A stretch of DNA of 64,000 bases. It comes from Puccinia triticina. Taxonomy: Eukaryota; Basidiomycota; Pucciniomycetes; Pucciniales; Pucciniaceae. Each line of letters begins with the position of its first letter. The first letter of the stretch is position 1. This document shows positions 9,970 through 20,375 of this stretch, piece by piece. The notes beneath the pieces were generated by a model. That model worked only from the letters and a program-made list of their open reading frames with translations, did not search any database and was not told the DNA's origin. Both the position numbers and the translations under genes were made by a program. The DNA is taken from positions 4,278,001-4,342,000 of the forward strand of contig NC_070571.1 of assembly GCF_026914185.1 (NCBI RefSeq), given 5' to 3'.

Positions 9970-10200
9970 ATGCCTGCCGCAACGGCCCAGAATGCTTCAG
10001 CCCCATCACCAGCCCCTGCCACAAACTCCCCCACTGCGGCAACAAATACAACCAAACGCCAAGGACCCAATTTCACCACGGAGGAAGACGAGCAGCTGTC
10101 AAAAAGCTGGGTTAGGATTTCGGAAGATGCTATCCGGTCTAATAACCAAAAGATAGATGATTTTTGGTCTTGGATACTTCAAGATTTCAATCAGTTCAGC
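9970..10200 (+). pseudogene. Myb/SANT-like N-terminus (PIF/Harbinger accessory type), truncated
   Basis: An Ala/Pro/Thr-rich leader is followed by RQGPNFTTEEDEQLSKSWVRISEDAIRS (about residues 29-57) and NQKIDDFW. This is the start of the Myb-like domain in proteins often annotated as No-apical-meristem-associated in rust genomes, which are partners of PIF/Harbinger transposases. The match stops near 10200, where minus-strand Copia sequence begins, so only the first about 75 residues remain. Identification rests on recalled family pattern; moderate certainty. Confidence 0.5.
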
Positions 10201-11208
10201 CCGGGACCTTCACGTGGTGCTGATGGTTTATTAACCATGACAGCAGACCGCCAAGGATGGTTGATAATATTGGATGGGTCAACATCACCATTGACTTGAG
10301 TCGGGTGAGGACCAAGGCGGAGGATGAGGCGTTGAGCAGGCTGGGGAGGCCCCTGTTGGTCAAGGTCGCTACCCACTGACATGTCCGACGAGGAGGAAAC
10401 ATCAGAGTCCAAGTGATCTTCAGGATTGAGGTCCTGTCAAGGATCCTCCTCTTCATTGCTGTCAAAATTGATGAGTGGGAGAGGTGGTTGTCCGGAGAAG
10501 TCAGGTAGTGGATCAAGAGGGGATAGATCAAGACTAGGATTAAGCGCGGAGAATGAAGGAAATTGTGACTCATCAAAGTATGCATTTCTTGTCTGAGGTC
10601 CTGATGACCCTATAAGAAGAATAGTCATTGGTGTACCCAATGAGAATGCCATCCCACAAGATGGCGTCAAATTTGGATGTGCGGAGTTGGTTGGGCTTGA
10701 TCACCCACATTTTGCAGCCAAAGGGTCAGAAGAACTTCATGTTGGGAACCTTGCCAAAGAGTTGTTGGATTGGGCTGATCTTGCTTTTTCTGAGAGAAGG
10801 GAGGCAGTTAGTGGTCGCCATCGCAGTGAGAACGGCTTTGCCCCACCATTCCTTGGCAAGCTCAGACTGCACCATCATACATCTGTCCATGTTGATGATG
10901 GTTTTGTTGGCTTGCTCAGCTACGCCATTGTGCTGCGGGGTGTAGGGAGGCAAGGTGTTGTGTTGAATTCCGCTTTGGTGAAGGATACCCAAAAGAGAGT
11001 GATTACAAAATTTCCCGCCCCCGTTGGTGATCATTTTCTTGATGATGACTTGGCCAGTCTGGCGCTCAAAGAATTTTTGAAAGTCCAGAATTGCAGTGGT
11101 GGCATCAGATTTCTTCTTGGGAAGAGTGATGCTGATAAACCCCGTGTGTTGATTGATCAAAGTGAGGAAGTAGCGTGATCCTGCGTTTGTAGCCTTCTCT
11201 TCTCTCAA
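10191..11208 (-). pseudogene. Copia-type integrase and downstream polyprotein fragment
   Basis: From 11208 downward the minus strand encodes an integrase core: YFLTLINQHTGFISI, the second-Asp region altered to TNGGGKF (Asp replaced by Asn), and the Glu box NGVAEQANKTI. It continues in other frames through the post-integrase segment (FGKVPNMKFF, then a hydrophobic stretch near 10640) into an acidic Ser/Pro/Asp-rich linker at 10191-10670. RT and RNase H are missing. It is a different Copia lineage from the three larger elements. Truncated and frameshifted. Confidence 0.75.
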
Positions 11209-11391
11209 TTCTCAGATCAAAGCTTTCTTTCTTCTCTCTATCCAGCAGTTAGGCAAAAGAAAAAGCTAGTGCGTTCCTGCTTTCAGGTGATTTCTATTCA
11301 CTATTCAGACATTTCTCTTAATCCTCAAAGATTGTCATTAGCTAGCGGAGTTTTTAATTAGAAATATTATTTTCAGTTGCTCCTATTTTTT

Positions 11392-12022
11392 CAGTTTGCC
11401 TGTGGAGTTTTGCTCCCAGGAAGACTGCTTTAGCAGTTTGCCTGTGGAGTTTTGCTCCCAGGAAGACTGCTTTAGCAGTTTGCCTGTGGAGTTTTGCTCC
11501 CAGGAAGACTGCTTTAGCAGTTTGCCTGTGGAGTTTTGCTCCCAGGAAAACTGCTTTAGCAGTTTGCCTGTGGAGTTTTGCTCCCAGGAAAACTGCTTTA
11601 GCAGTTTGCCTGTGGAGTTTTGCTCCCAGGAAAACTGCTTTAGCAGTTTGCCTGTGGAGTTTTGCTCCCAGGAAAACTGCTTTAGCAGTTTGCCTGTGGA
11701 GTTTTGCTCCCAGGAAAACTGCTTTAGCAGTTTGCCTGTGGAGTTTTGCTCCCAGGAAAACTGCTTTAGCAGTTTGCCTGTGGAGTTTAGCTCCCAGGAA
11801 AACTGCTTTAGCAGTTTGCCTGTGGAGTTTAGCTCCCAGGAAAACTGCTTTAGCAGTTTGCCTGTGGAGTTTAGCTCCCAGGAAAACTGCTTTAGCAGTT
11901 TGCCTGTGGAGTTTAGCTCCCAGGAAAAGTGCTTTAGCAGTTTGCCTGTGGAGTTTTGCTCCCAGGAAAAATTGCTTTAGCAGTTTTAGCAGTTTGCCTG
12001 CGGAGATTTGCCCTCAGGAATT
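11392..12022 (+). repeat. 42-bp minisatellite that is an open 14-residue repeat
   Basis: Fourteen tandem 42-bp units plus a degenerate fifteenth. On the plus strand each unit translates as SLPVEFCSQENCFS or a close variant, and no unit has a stop in this frame (11396-11980). Variants are ordered: the first three units have GAAGAC (Asp), later units GAAAAC (Asn), and units 10-13 have AGC (Ser) where the others have TGC (Cys). CTGCTTTAGCAG within each unit can form a small hairpin. No start context or upstream exon is evident, so coding is unproven. Confidence 0.9.
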
Positions 12023-12054
12023 GGCTAGCACTGGCAGGTTATGACCTACATGGT

Positions 12055-12900
12055 TGCCGAGCAGGTAAAATCTCGCCAAGCAGGTACTTTTACCTGCTCG
12101 GCCATCGGGGTGACCTGCTCGCTGAGCAGGTACAGTTACAGGTACCTGCTCCGGCGCGGCCAGCAGGTCAACTGGCCAAGCAGGTAACAGTACCTGCTGG
12201 GCGAGCAGGTACTTGTTCCCGCTTCGAAGTGGCTACAGGTATCTGCTTGAAGATCAGGTCAACCTGCTTACCACGCAGGTAAAAGCACCTGCTCGGCGGG
12301 CAGGTCATCCTGATGGCCGAGCAGGTAAAAATACCTGCTCGGCGAGCAGGTTGACCCACTCGGCGAGCAGGGAAAAGCTCACCAAGCAGGTACTGTTACC
12401 TGCTTGGCCAGCAGGATGACCCGCTGGCCAAGCCAGAGAAGGTACGTGTAACTGTACCTGCCCAGCAACCAGGTTGATGGCCGAGCAGGTAGAAATACCT
12501 GCTCGGCGAGCTTTTACCTGCTCGGCGAGCTTTTACCTGCTCGGCAAGCTTTTACCTGCTCGGCGAGTAGGTCAACCTGCTCGCCGAGCAGGTACTATTT
12601 CCTGGCCAGCAGGTTGAACTGCTGGCCGAGTCGGAGCAAGTACCTGTAACCGTACATGCTCGACAAGCAGGTTATGCTAACGGCCGAGCAGGTAAAAGTA
12701 CCTGCTCGACAAGCTTTTACCTGCTCGGCGAGTAGGTCAGCCTGCTCGCCGACCAGGTACTGTTATCTGCTTGGCCAGCAGGTTGACCCGCTCGCTGGCC
12801 AGGTACCTGAACCTGCTTGGCCTGCAGGTTGACCTGCTCGGCCAGCAGCTTGACAGGTTAACCTGCTGGCAAAGCGGGTATAGTACCTGTACGTGATCGG
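12055..12900. repeat. Cluster of palindromes built from GAGCAGGTA / TACCTGCTC
   Basis: More than 30 copies of CGAGCAGGT or its complement alternate over about 850 bp, often as hairpins such as GAGCAGGTAAAAATACCTGCTC with 2-6 bp loops. There is no constant spacer length, unlike CRISPR arrays, and no coding signal. Confidence 0.85.
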
Positions 12901-13047
12901 GCAGCACTGCTTGCTAGTCTGAGCAGTCTGCTTGGACCGGCGAGTCGAGTTCTTGGACCAGCGAGCAGACTGCTCCGGCCACTGTGGCTCGACGTGCTAA
13001 CTGCCGGAGGGCTCCTCCCCGGGAAAGTTCTCCGAGGAGGGTGGAAC

Positions 13048-13225
13048 AGCCGATGATTCAAAATCATCGGCTGTTGACTCACCGATGATTCGAAATCATT
13101 GGTGATTTACCCACCAATGATTCAAAATCATCGGTGATTTACCCACCGATGATTCGAAATCATCGGTGATTTACCCACCGATCATTTGAAATCCTCGGTG
13201 ATTGACCCACCAATGTTCATTTTAC
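13048..13225. repeat. 32-bp tandem repeat of a 23-bp palindrome
   Basis: Units of about 32 bp, each made of ACCGATGATTCGAAATCATC followed by GGTGATTTACCC. Ten-base arms flank a 3-base centre. At least four units with scattered substitutions; decay increases to the right. Confidence 0.85.
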
Positions 13226-13631
13226 TCGGTGGGTCCGTAACCGAGCTTTCATATCAGATGAAAGCTCGCTTGAGCTGTCAACCAAGCTTCCATTGCTTGG
13301 TTGGTGGCGGCCGAGGTTAACTCGGCTGGCCACTGATCGAGGAATTTACTTCGTCGGTCAGACAGCCTGCCGATTTTGGCTTGGCCGCGGACCAGCCCAG
13401 TTTGAATCAGGTGGCAAAACCCTCGGGTTACTGTCCCCCGATGTCAGCTCGGATGCGGATTGCATCGGATACGCGCAACCAATGTTAAATCGGTTGCGTG
13501 CATCCCAGATTAACGGGGATGCGCGCATCCGAGGCTTAAATGCTGGCAGTGCAGACTGTTGTGATTCTGATGGAGTACAAAGATACTTCACCTCTCCTTT
13601 GAGTTTGATCAAGTATAACAGACACTCCAAA
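13226..13631. other. No gene seen; GC-rich dyad sequence
   Basis: Contains further short inverted pairs (for example CAACCAAGC with GCTTGGTTG near 13288, and GCGCGCATCC with GGATGCG near 13455-13530). A 129-codon open frame at 13293-13682 runs through these dyads and into the adjacent foldback element, so I do not treat it as a gene. Confidence 0.5.
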
Positions 13632-14623
13632 AGTCAACATGAAAAAAATAAAACCAAAATTTCACTCAGGGGAACAAACTGAGCATGCTGAGCCAAAAAA
13701 ATAAAATGTCCCAAACTGAGCAAAAAACATTGGACAATGTTTTGGGATGGTTTTTTTTCACAAGCCTGGCGGGCCTGGAGCGGGCTTGAGCGGGCCTTGA
13801 GCGGGCCTGAGACGGGCCTGCCCCAAAAGCACATTGGCTCAGTATTAAAGAAGTTTTACCTTGCCCTGGGAGCTTCTTGGGCTTTTGATGGGCCCAAATC
13901 TCAACATGGGCTTTTGGTGGTCTAGAAGTATCAACCCGGGCTACTGAATAGCCCATGGGCCTTTGAATTCCTAGAAAGCCCACCATGAGCCCCCACATAG
14001 CTAATGGGCTCTTGGTGGCCCATGAAGATCCCTATGAGCCAACAGATACTTCCAATGGAAAATTTCCATCATGGGATCCCATGGGCTTTTTGCTTCCTTT
14101 CTGGGCCACAAAAAGCCCATGGGGAGCTTTTTGGACCACCAAAAGCCCATGAGGATATCTGTTGGCCCATGGAGATCTTCATGGGCCACCAAAAGCCCAT
14201 GAGGGTATCTGTTGGCCCATGGAGATCTTCATGGGCTACCAACAACCCATTAGCTATGTGGGGGCTCATGATGGGCTTTCTGGGAATTCAAAGGCCCATG
14301 GGCTATTCATTGGCCCGGGTTGATACTTCTAGACCACCAAAAGCCCATGTTGAGATTTTGGGCCCATCAAAAGCCCAAGAAGCTCCCAGGGCAAGGCAAA
14401 ACTTCTTCAATACTGAGCCAATGTGCTTTTGGGGCAGGCCCGTCTCAGGCCCGCTCAAGGCCCGCTCAAGCCCGCTCCAGGCCCGCCAGGCCCGTGAAAA
14501 AAAACCATCCCAAAACATTGTCCAATGTTTTTTGCTCAGTTTGGGACATTTTATTTTTTTGGCTCAGCATGCTCAGTTTGTTCCCCTAGGTGAAATTTTG
14601 GTTTTATTTTTTTCATGTTGACT
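13632..14623. mobile_element. 992-bp foldback element with about 390-bp inverted repeats
   Basis: The left arm (13632 to about 14020) and right arm (about 14235-14623) are near-identical inverted copies starting AGTCAACATG, so both strands encode almost the same open frames. The centre holds two tandem copies of a unit with GCCCATGAGG.TATCTGTTGG near 14140-14240. Many GCCCATGGGC-like motifs occur. No transposase and no clear target duplication. A transcript would fold into a long hairpin. Confidence 0.88.
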
Positions 14624-15025
14624 TTCTTTTTTTTTTGGGCAAAATAATAAATGTTTGTAGTGTTTGCTTTTGATATTATGTCCTGGTGGCTCTGAAATAG
14701 TAGCCAGCTGACAGCTGTTGTTATTGACTCCCTTCACTATCAACCCTGCGGCCCCAGCAACCCGCCTTGAGTTTGCTTTGGCTGGCCCAGCTACAATGTG
14801 GCCATTTTTTTGTCTTACTCGTCATCAGCACCCTTGCGTAGCCGCTCCCACAGCCCAGAACGGCGAATTAAATCTCATCGCCCTAGACACTTTGACCACA
14901 CACCAATCCCTGTGTACGCACGTTCACAGCATTCTTCTTGACTCCAGGAGCAAGGCACCAGGCTGCTGGTCAGTGGAGGGGTTGACCTTGACCTCACCCA
15001 GAAGTACTGCCAAGTACTCACATAG
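14624..15025. other. No gene recognised
   Basis: A T-run after the foldback element and then mixed sequence with short plus-strand frames only. Nothing identifiable. Confidence 0.4.
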
Positions 15026-15256
15026 ACTATGACATCAAGCTGGCAAAACTCCTCCTTTCCTCCAACCAGAAGCGGCTCAAGACCTTCAATTTTGGCATAT
15101 CTGTCACGTTTGTCAAACTTGGCAACAACAGCTCTGTTGGTTGCATAATTGGCAGCCGCACCTTCCTCAGCCTCAAAATCATCAACACCGTGCTCTCCAA
15201 CGTCCCTGTCACATCAGTGCGACTGCGACTGATATTTGGGCAATGAATCTGATTCT
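15026..15256 (+). pseudogene. Possible orphan exon of unknown gene
   Basis: A plausible 3' splice site (CTCACATAG) at about 15017-15025 is followed by about 76 open codons (DYDIKLAKLLLSSNQKRLKT, then FNFGISVTFVKLGN, ending near IFGQ and TGA). Composition is protein-like, but I cannot assign a family. The opposite strand is also partly open. Low certainty. Confidence 0.3.
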
Positions 15257-15520
15257 CCTCCCCCCTTCTCCCCCCCTTCATCTGGCTTTGTTTTTTCATG
15301 TCCCGAGTCTTTCTTGTATTCCTGTAAGCAATACACTCTAATTCATGCTCATGAGCTTGCTTCATTTATTGTCCAACCAACTCATGGTCATTTACAAGCT
15401 CATGTCCAGAAATAAACGGGCCAAGTTTTCTGCGGTCGGCAGCGGTGTGGGAGGAACAAGAGTGGGTTCTCACTTGTTGTCATTGGGTTGTTCTTTTAGG
15501 GACAGACGCGCAATGCCGAC

Positions 15521-15937
15521 CAACGGTGAAACAGATGCAATACAATGTGATATTGCACATTTATCGGTATCGCATCGTTGGGGCAATGCACCACATTGCT
15601 AATCTGCTGTATTGCATTGCAAAACCAATGCATCGCTTGATCAATACAGCGGGTGAGAAAACCTCGCATCGCATTGTAGAGACGATGCAATGCGATGCGG
15701 GCAATATATGCGGAGATATACTGATAAATATTGGTATCACATCTATTGGCATTGCATCAGTTAAACCAATGCACATCCAACGAAAAGCCTGTATCGCAAC
15801 GCTCAAGCGATGCGCTTTGAACAATGCATATTGCATTGGCCTTCCAAGACGATGCAATTCAATGCACAGTATTGGGCGGTATTGTTGATGCGATATGGCC
15901 CAATATCAATGCGCGCATCGTATCTGTTTCACCGTTG
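15521..15937. mobile_element. MITE with CAAC...GTTG ends and 7-bp TSD TGCCGAC
   Basis: The left end CAACGGTGAAACAGAT is exactly inverted at the right end. The flanks TGCCGAC (15514-15520) and TGCCGAC (15938-15944) are identical. The interior is a patchwork of GATGCAATGC-type dyads echoing the terminal motif, with no coding capacity. Confidence 0.88.
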
Positions 15938-16882
15938 TGCCGACCGACAAGGCACCGATCCCGCACACAAATATCACCGGCAGCGAGCTTTCCGGTTTGG
16001 ACTCACCAACCGCTGCACCGTCAGATCCGTCTTCTCCGAGCTCTTTGACAACACACTCGGAATCTCTTCCTGGAAGCTCGCCTCATACTCCTCCAGTCCA
16101 GTTCCCAATCCCGTCTGCTCGGCCGGCGCCAGAAGCTCTTTTTTGAGGAGTTCTGTTGTCAGATCAGCAAGCAGACAAAAAAAATGCTCTATATCCCTTG
16201 TTGCATAGCAAAGCAATCTCACCTTAGCCTCTTCTCATATGAGTTATTGCATTTCACTCAACAGACTAAGACAAGCCAATCAAAACAGCATCATGTGTAA
16301 AATACCATAAATGCTAGACTTCCAATGCCAATCGATTGTCCATTCCAGGGCACATTGGAAAAATATTTCTTCTCTGCCTCTTTTTTCCTTAATTAATTAA
16401 ATAAAGGCACCCAGCTACTCTCTTCAAAGATCTTTAATAACATCAATTGAATACTTTGCATGATGTAACCCTGCATACATTTGTTTGTTTGAGTGACAGG
16501 TAGGATGCTTAGATACATCACAAATTGAAATCCAAGCAAAGAATTTATCCAAAGCACCCTATTGATAAAAGCCATTCAATCACAAAAATGCATTTTGGTG
16601 AGATTTAATTTGGAGGAAGTCTTACTATGAATTTGAACACCTCAGCCTCTGGGATTTATTTGAAATTTTCCTTCATGTCTGGGAATATTTGAAGAATTCT
16701 GCTAAAGGATAAGGGCAGTGAAAAAGTGGCTTGAAATTAGATACATACTATGCCAGAAATCATGTAACCCATTGGTGTTTCGAGCTTCTGAGGCCTTTCA
16801 CCCTAAAAGTTAAATCTTTAAGCATAGAAGGGCAATTATTTTAGTGGATACTTGCAAGGCACACCTGTTGGACCCTGATTTT
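15938..16882. other. No confident gene; small open frame then AT-rich DNA
   Basis: At 15974-16222 the minus strand is open (DLTTELLKKELL, then GLEEYEASFQEEIPSVLSKS), which looks protein-like but has no recognised domain and no clear splice context. From 16220 the DNA is AT-rich with nothing further seen. Confidence 0.35.
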
Positions 16883-16910
16883 GCAGCGGCGAAGCCGCCT
16901 TGGCCTCTAG
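16883..16910 (+). mobile_element. Helitron-like 3' terminus (hairpin plus CTAG)
   Basis: GCGGC-GAA-GCCGC hairpin, 8 bases, then CTAG followed by T. This matches the known Helitron 3' end (short GC hairpin, CTRR, insertion before T). It shares about 30 bp with the ends at 19728, 30438 and 44132. Confidence 0.65.
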
Positions 16911-17288
16911 TCATTAGAATAACGGGATTGTGTTGCTTACTCACAAAAGGTTTAGGTCAACCGCAAAGGGTCAGTCAACTCAAGTGGATGGTGTACCTTT
17001 TATTCTCAAGACCAGGTGTATTCTCCGCAATCCTCTGCGGCAAGACTCTTTTTCAAGAGTTGATAGTTCATCTGTATGCGTACATCAAGAGCTCAAGGAT
17101 GAAATGTTTCAAACAAAATCAGGCGGTAATCAAAGCTCAAATGTATTCTGGCCTGGAGGAGCTATAGGGCAGAATGCTGAGCCATTGTGCAGAAAGATTG
17201 TGCTACCATGGCCAATTGAATGTTGGCTTATCTTGTTTACGTGGTGTAGGGAATTTGTTAGTAGCACAAGTATCAGAGTATCATAATA

Positions 17289-17510
17289 AGGGGTTTCAAA
17301 GTTGATCAGATGCAACTTGCATGCACTTTTGCAAGTTGGTGTTCAAGTTCATTCTTGAACACTGAGTTGCAAAAGTGCATGCAAGCCACACTGCACTACA
17401 CCCCCTAAGCCTACTTGAATGTTTATTTGGAATTTGGTGTTCAATAAAAGCCTTGAACACCAACTTGCAAAAGTGCATGCAAGTTGTGCATGGCCAAATT
17501 TGAATCCCCC
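17289..17510. mobile_element. 222-bp MITE, TA target, G-rich ends
   Basis: Ends AGGGGTTTCAAAGTTG and (inverted) GGGGGATTCAAATTTGG, flanked by TA on both sides. An inner inverted pair with TTGCATGCACTTTTGCAAG repeats three times. A TA target suggests mobilisation by a Tc1/mariner-type transposase (inference). Confidence 0.75.
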
Positions 17511-17849
17511 TATTTGAATCCAAGTTTATTAAAAACAGAGTTTCACAGAAATGAAATGCATGGTTTTGGCCTGTCACTTGTTGAAAATACAAAAACAAGA
17601 AAATGGATTTTGTAAAAGTTCAAAGTAAATAACCCCCGAATACCGAAGTGCCTTGGATTGACCCCCCAGCCGCTGCACAAGCAACAGGCAAAAAGAGGCC
17701 GGTGGACCCCCCTGTGCTCAGCAAGTGCTGAGCTGGAGGGAGGCCAATAAGCAAACCATGCCTATGCAAGCGCAGTAGGTCATGATATTGCTGGACAATT
17801 GACTCAACAAGGGGGAAAACTCCCCACAATTCAAACAGTCCACTTATTA
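17511..17849. other. No gene recognised
   Basis: AT-rich flank, then a GC-richer stretch with an imperfect hairpin TGCTCAGCAAGTGCTGAGC near 17716. Short minus-strand frames only. Confidence 0.4.
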
Positions 17850-18042
17850 GGGGGGTTCACGTAAGGCTGATTTCGAAAATCAGCAACCAAAACCAGCAGA
17901 TGCAGCTTTTGAAAATCTTGATAAAGCAAAAAGGTTTGGCTGGGCAGCTCCCCTTTGGAAGCAATCTGCAAGGCATAAAACTTACTCACAGGTGCATGAG
18001 CAGACGAAATCAGCATTGCTTTTTTTGCAACGTGAACCCCCC
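17850..18042. mobile_element. 193-bp MITE, TA target, ends GGGGGGTTCACGT
   Basis: Perfect 13-bp terminal inverted repeats GGGGGGTTCACGT, flanked by TA on each side. An inner inverted pair around GCTGATTTCG also pairs. No coding capacity. Confidence 0.8.
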
Positions 18043-18720
18043 TATTATACTCGCCCAAACTAAGAAACACACGGTTGCCAGCAAGCCTTGCCGTCTCCAC
18101 TGGTAATCCTTGTTACCTTCCCTATACTGCATACAGGCAACCTCACACTCACTGCAACTCCCGGCGCCATGGTATCCAGCAACCCAAAAACCATTGACAA
18201 GCGCTTGCCATCACCAAGACCCCGCCAACCTCCGCCCGCACCCCAAAGCATACCTCTCACACAACTTTCAGTGCGCCAGGGTGCGCCTCCACCGATCCCC
18301 CCAAGTCATTGACTTACACCACGGGTGCATGAAACCACTCGGTACATCTGAAACTGCTGATTCCCTCATCCACCTCCAATGACAAAATGGTCAGCCCTCA
18401 ATTTTTCTCTCCTCACCCCTCAACACCCACCATGTCCGTACTGCGCCTCCAAAGCACAGATGAAGATGCAGCTAATGACTCCAACTGATCCTTCCCGATA
18501 GATGCTCGCAGTAGATCTCCTTAACCCTTTGGCCAAACAATAACAACAAAAGCACGAGTTGAAAGGACAATCTTTGAATCATCGCTAGCCAGGCTAGCTC
18601 AAGCTGGTATTTCAAGCTCCATTGCTCCTCTTCCTTTTGATTGCCAGCTGTGTCTGTTACTTACATCTGCTTATCTCTATCTATTGTGATTGTTGTTTTT
18701 TGACTGATCAAGTCGCCCCA
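18043..18720. other. No gene recognised
   Basis: C-rich and then mixed sequence. Short open frames on the plus strand (18088-18382) lack recognisable content. It precedes the OTU1 fragment and might hold its promoter or 5' exon, but I cannot show it. Confidence 0.35.
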
Positions 18721-18756
18721 GAAGCTCTTTCAAGCCAATCCGAGCCAGATCATCTT

Positions 18757-19509
18757 TAGAGGTCCTGAAGGGTCCAGTACAATTAAAATCAGTCCACAAG
18801 CCACAGTTGATGAACTCTACAATCAAATTTCTAATCAGACCAACATCAAGAAAGCAAACCTTGAAGGTCTGTCAGAAGTACTTCTAGAAACCTTCAATGA
18901 AGCAAAACCTGGCTGAAGATCAACCCTTTTTCATGTGTATCGCGTAAACCGACTTCTGATTACATAGTCCGGGTTGGATATCCTAATCCCCAAAGCATCT
19001 CCTCTTTGGATAGCAAATCAGAAATTGAATCAATCGCTTTTAAGAGTGGCAAAGTTCTGCAAGTATCCGCGTCTCAAGGATCCTCTTTGAGTGTCCTCTC
19101 GCCTGCGCCATCCGCACCTGGTCAATCAACCCCACTGAGCAAGCCGGCCCGGGTAACAAAGGATGTCGGACGGGTGCCGGCGAAATCAAGTCTCTCCTCT
19201 CTAGCGCGGGTTCAAGACCAAGGCAGTGCCTCGCCTTCTGCATCAAAGATTGGACAAAACAATGGCTTGGACTCTGTCTCCGCCTCCGTTGCACTTGAGG
19301 CCGGTCATCTGGTCCTGCGAGTCGTCCCGGATGATAACTCTTGTCTCTTTAGAGCCGCCGGAATCTTGCTGGACCATGGCGATTATAATTCCTCTACTAT
19401 AGACCTCTTGCATCGCTTGCGTCAGATTGTTGCCGATTCTTGCCCAACTGATAAACCCACTTGCTCTTCTCCCCCCCCCCCCCCCCCTCCTAAAAAAAAC
19501 ATACACTAG
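18757..19509 (+). pseudogene. OTU1: N-terminal half of an OTU1/YOD1-type deubiquitinase
   Basis: OTU1 removes ubiquitin from Cdc48/p97 substrates, using an N-terminal UBX-like domain to bind Cdc48. Exon one (about 18757-18916) encodes IIFRGPEGSSTIKISPQATV and DELYNQIS, a UBX-like beta-grasp start. After a probable 3' splice site at about 18970 (TTACATAG) comes VRVGYPNPQSISSLD and IAFKSGKVLQV. A long Ser/Pro/Ala linker follows, then LVLRVVPDDNSCLFRAAG, whose Cys is the OTU catalytic nucleophile. The fragment stops soon after LLHRLRQIVAD in a poly-C run near 19470-19488, so the rest of the OTU fold with the catalytic His is absent. It cannot be a working enzyme. It lies just upstream of a Helitron-like 3' end in the same orientation. 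Confidence 0.7.
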
Positions 19510-19727
19510 CTACCATCAAATGTGTACCAACAAATCATCCTGTGTTCCCCCTTGGCCCCCGTCAAATCTCTTCTCTTTACAGAAAATGGACTTGTCTTGT
19601 TTTGCCAATTTGATGTCAAGATGTCCTTGTGAGACATAATTTGGAATGTAATTAGCCCTTCACCTGAGAGTAACAAATATTAATGGTGATGTGATTGGGG
19701 AGGTGCAAAGGGATGGACCCTGGGCTT

Positions 19728-19755
19728 GCGGCGGCGAAGCCGCCATGGCCTCTAG
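19728..19755 (+). mobile_element. Helitron-like 3' terminus
   Basis: GGCGGC-GAA-GCCGCC is a perfect 6-bp-stem hairpin, followed by ATGGCCT and CTAG, then T. It is the best-formed example of this end in the window and closes the stretch that carries the OTU1 fragment. Confidence 0.7.
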
Positions 19756-19874
19756 TGAGTTATAAATGTTGTCAAAAAAACTGTATTTTTGTCAAAGAAA
19801 TTGTATTGTGTGAACTGAGATAGAATAATTTAGAGGCAGGGAAAAATAGGCTCATGGGGTAAGGTGAATATGTA

Positions 19875-19901
19875 GGCAGCAAAGCCGCCTCTGAACTCTA
19901 G
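19875..19901 (+). mobile_element. Degenerate Helitron-like 3' terminus
   Basis: GGCAGCAAAGCCGCC with a weaker stem, then CTAG and T, 146 bp beyond the previous end. This tandem arrangement of ends is seen in other Helitron families. Confidence 0.5.
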
Positions 19902-20375
19902 TGCAGATATAAAAGAAAAAACCCCCAACAGCTGATCTAGAAATGCCTGAAGAAGATTTCAAAGTAATTCAATGTTTTCTTCATTAAATACTCCAATAGT
20001 AAATGTAAACCAATGCTAGAAGGCCAGTGTAATTTGTTAACATCATCCAGATTTCTTACAAGTTCTCTTTTCAACAAAATCAGATGTTATGTGGCTCAAA
20101 TTTGGATACCCCTAATGAATAGAAAGGAAAAACAAAATAAAAAAAATATTCACACAGTATCTTTGAGCAGTCAAATTTTGAGCTGGGGCAAGAAAGCTTT
20201 GCTTACAAAAGTTAATCAAAAGAAATTATGGAAAGGAATGGATGAATGAAAAGAAATTTCAGGAATGTGAACCAGTTGATTGCAGAAGCTTGTGAGCTAT
20301 TGAAGGGTGATCATGTTCAAATGCATTCCAAATTAATGATATCTTTTTATCCTGATCCTGTGTTTGATAAGATTG
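19902..20375. other. No gene recognised
   Basis: AT-rich sequence between Helitron-like ends and the 3' side of the RING gene. Small plus-strand frames are unconvincing. Confidence 0.4.

Noticed and set aside
11392..13225. CRISPR array
   Set aside because: The 42-bp units are contiguous without unique spacers, and the palindrome clusters have irregular spacing and no cas genes; the genome is fungal.
13632..14623. Foldback element as a sixth member of the CAAC 7-bp group
   Set aside because: Its ends contain CAACATG, but the inverted repeat continues outward (AGT/ACT) and the 7-base flanks CAAAAGT and ACTTTCT do not match.
16883..19901. GC hairpins as transcription terminators
   Set aside because: There is no U-run and bacterial-type terminators do not apply; the conserved CTAG and T explain them better as Helitron ends.
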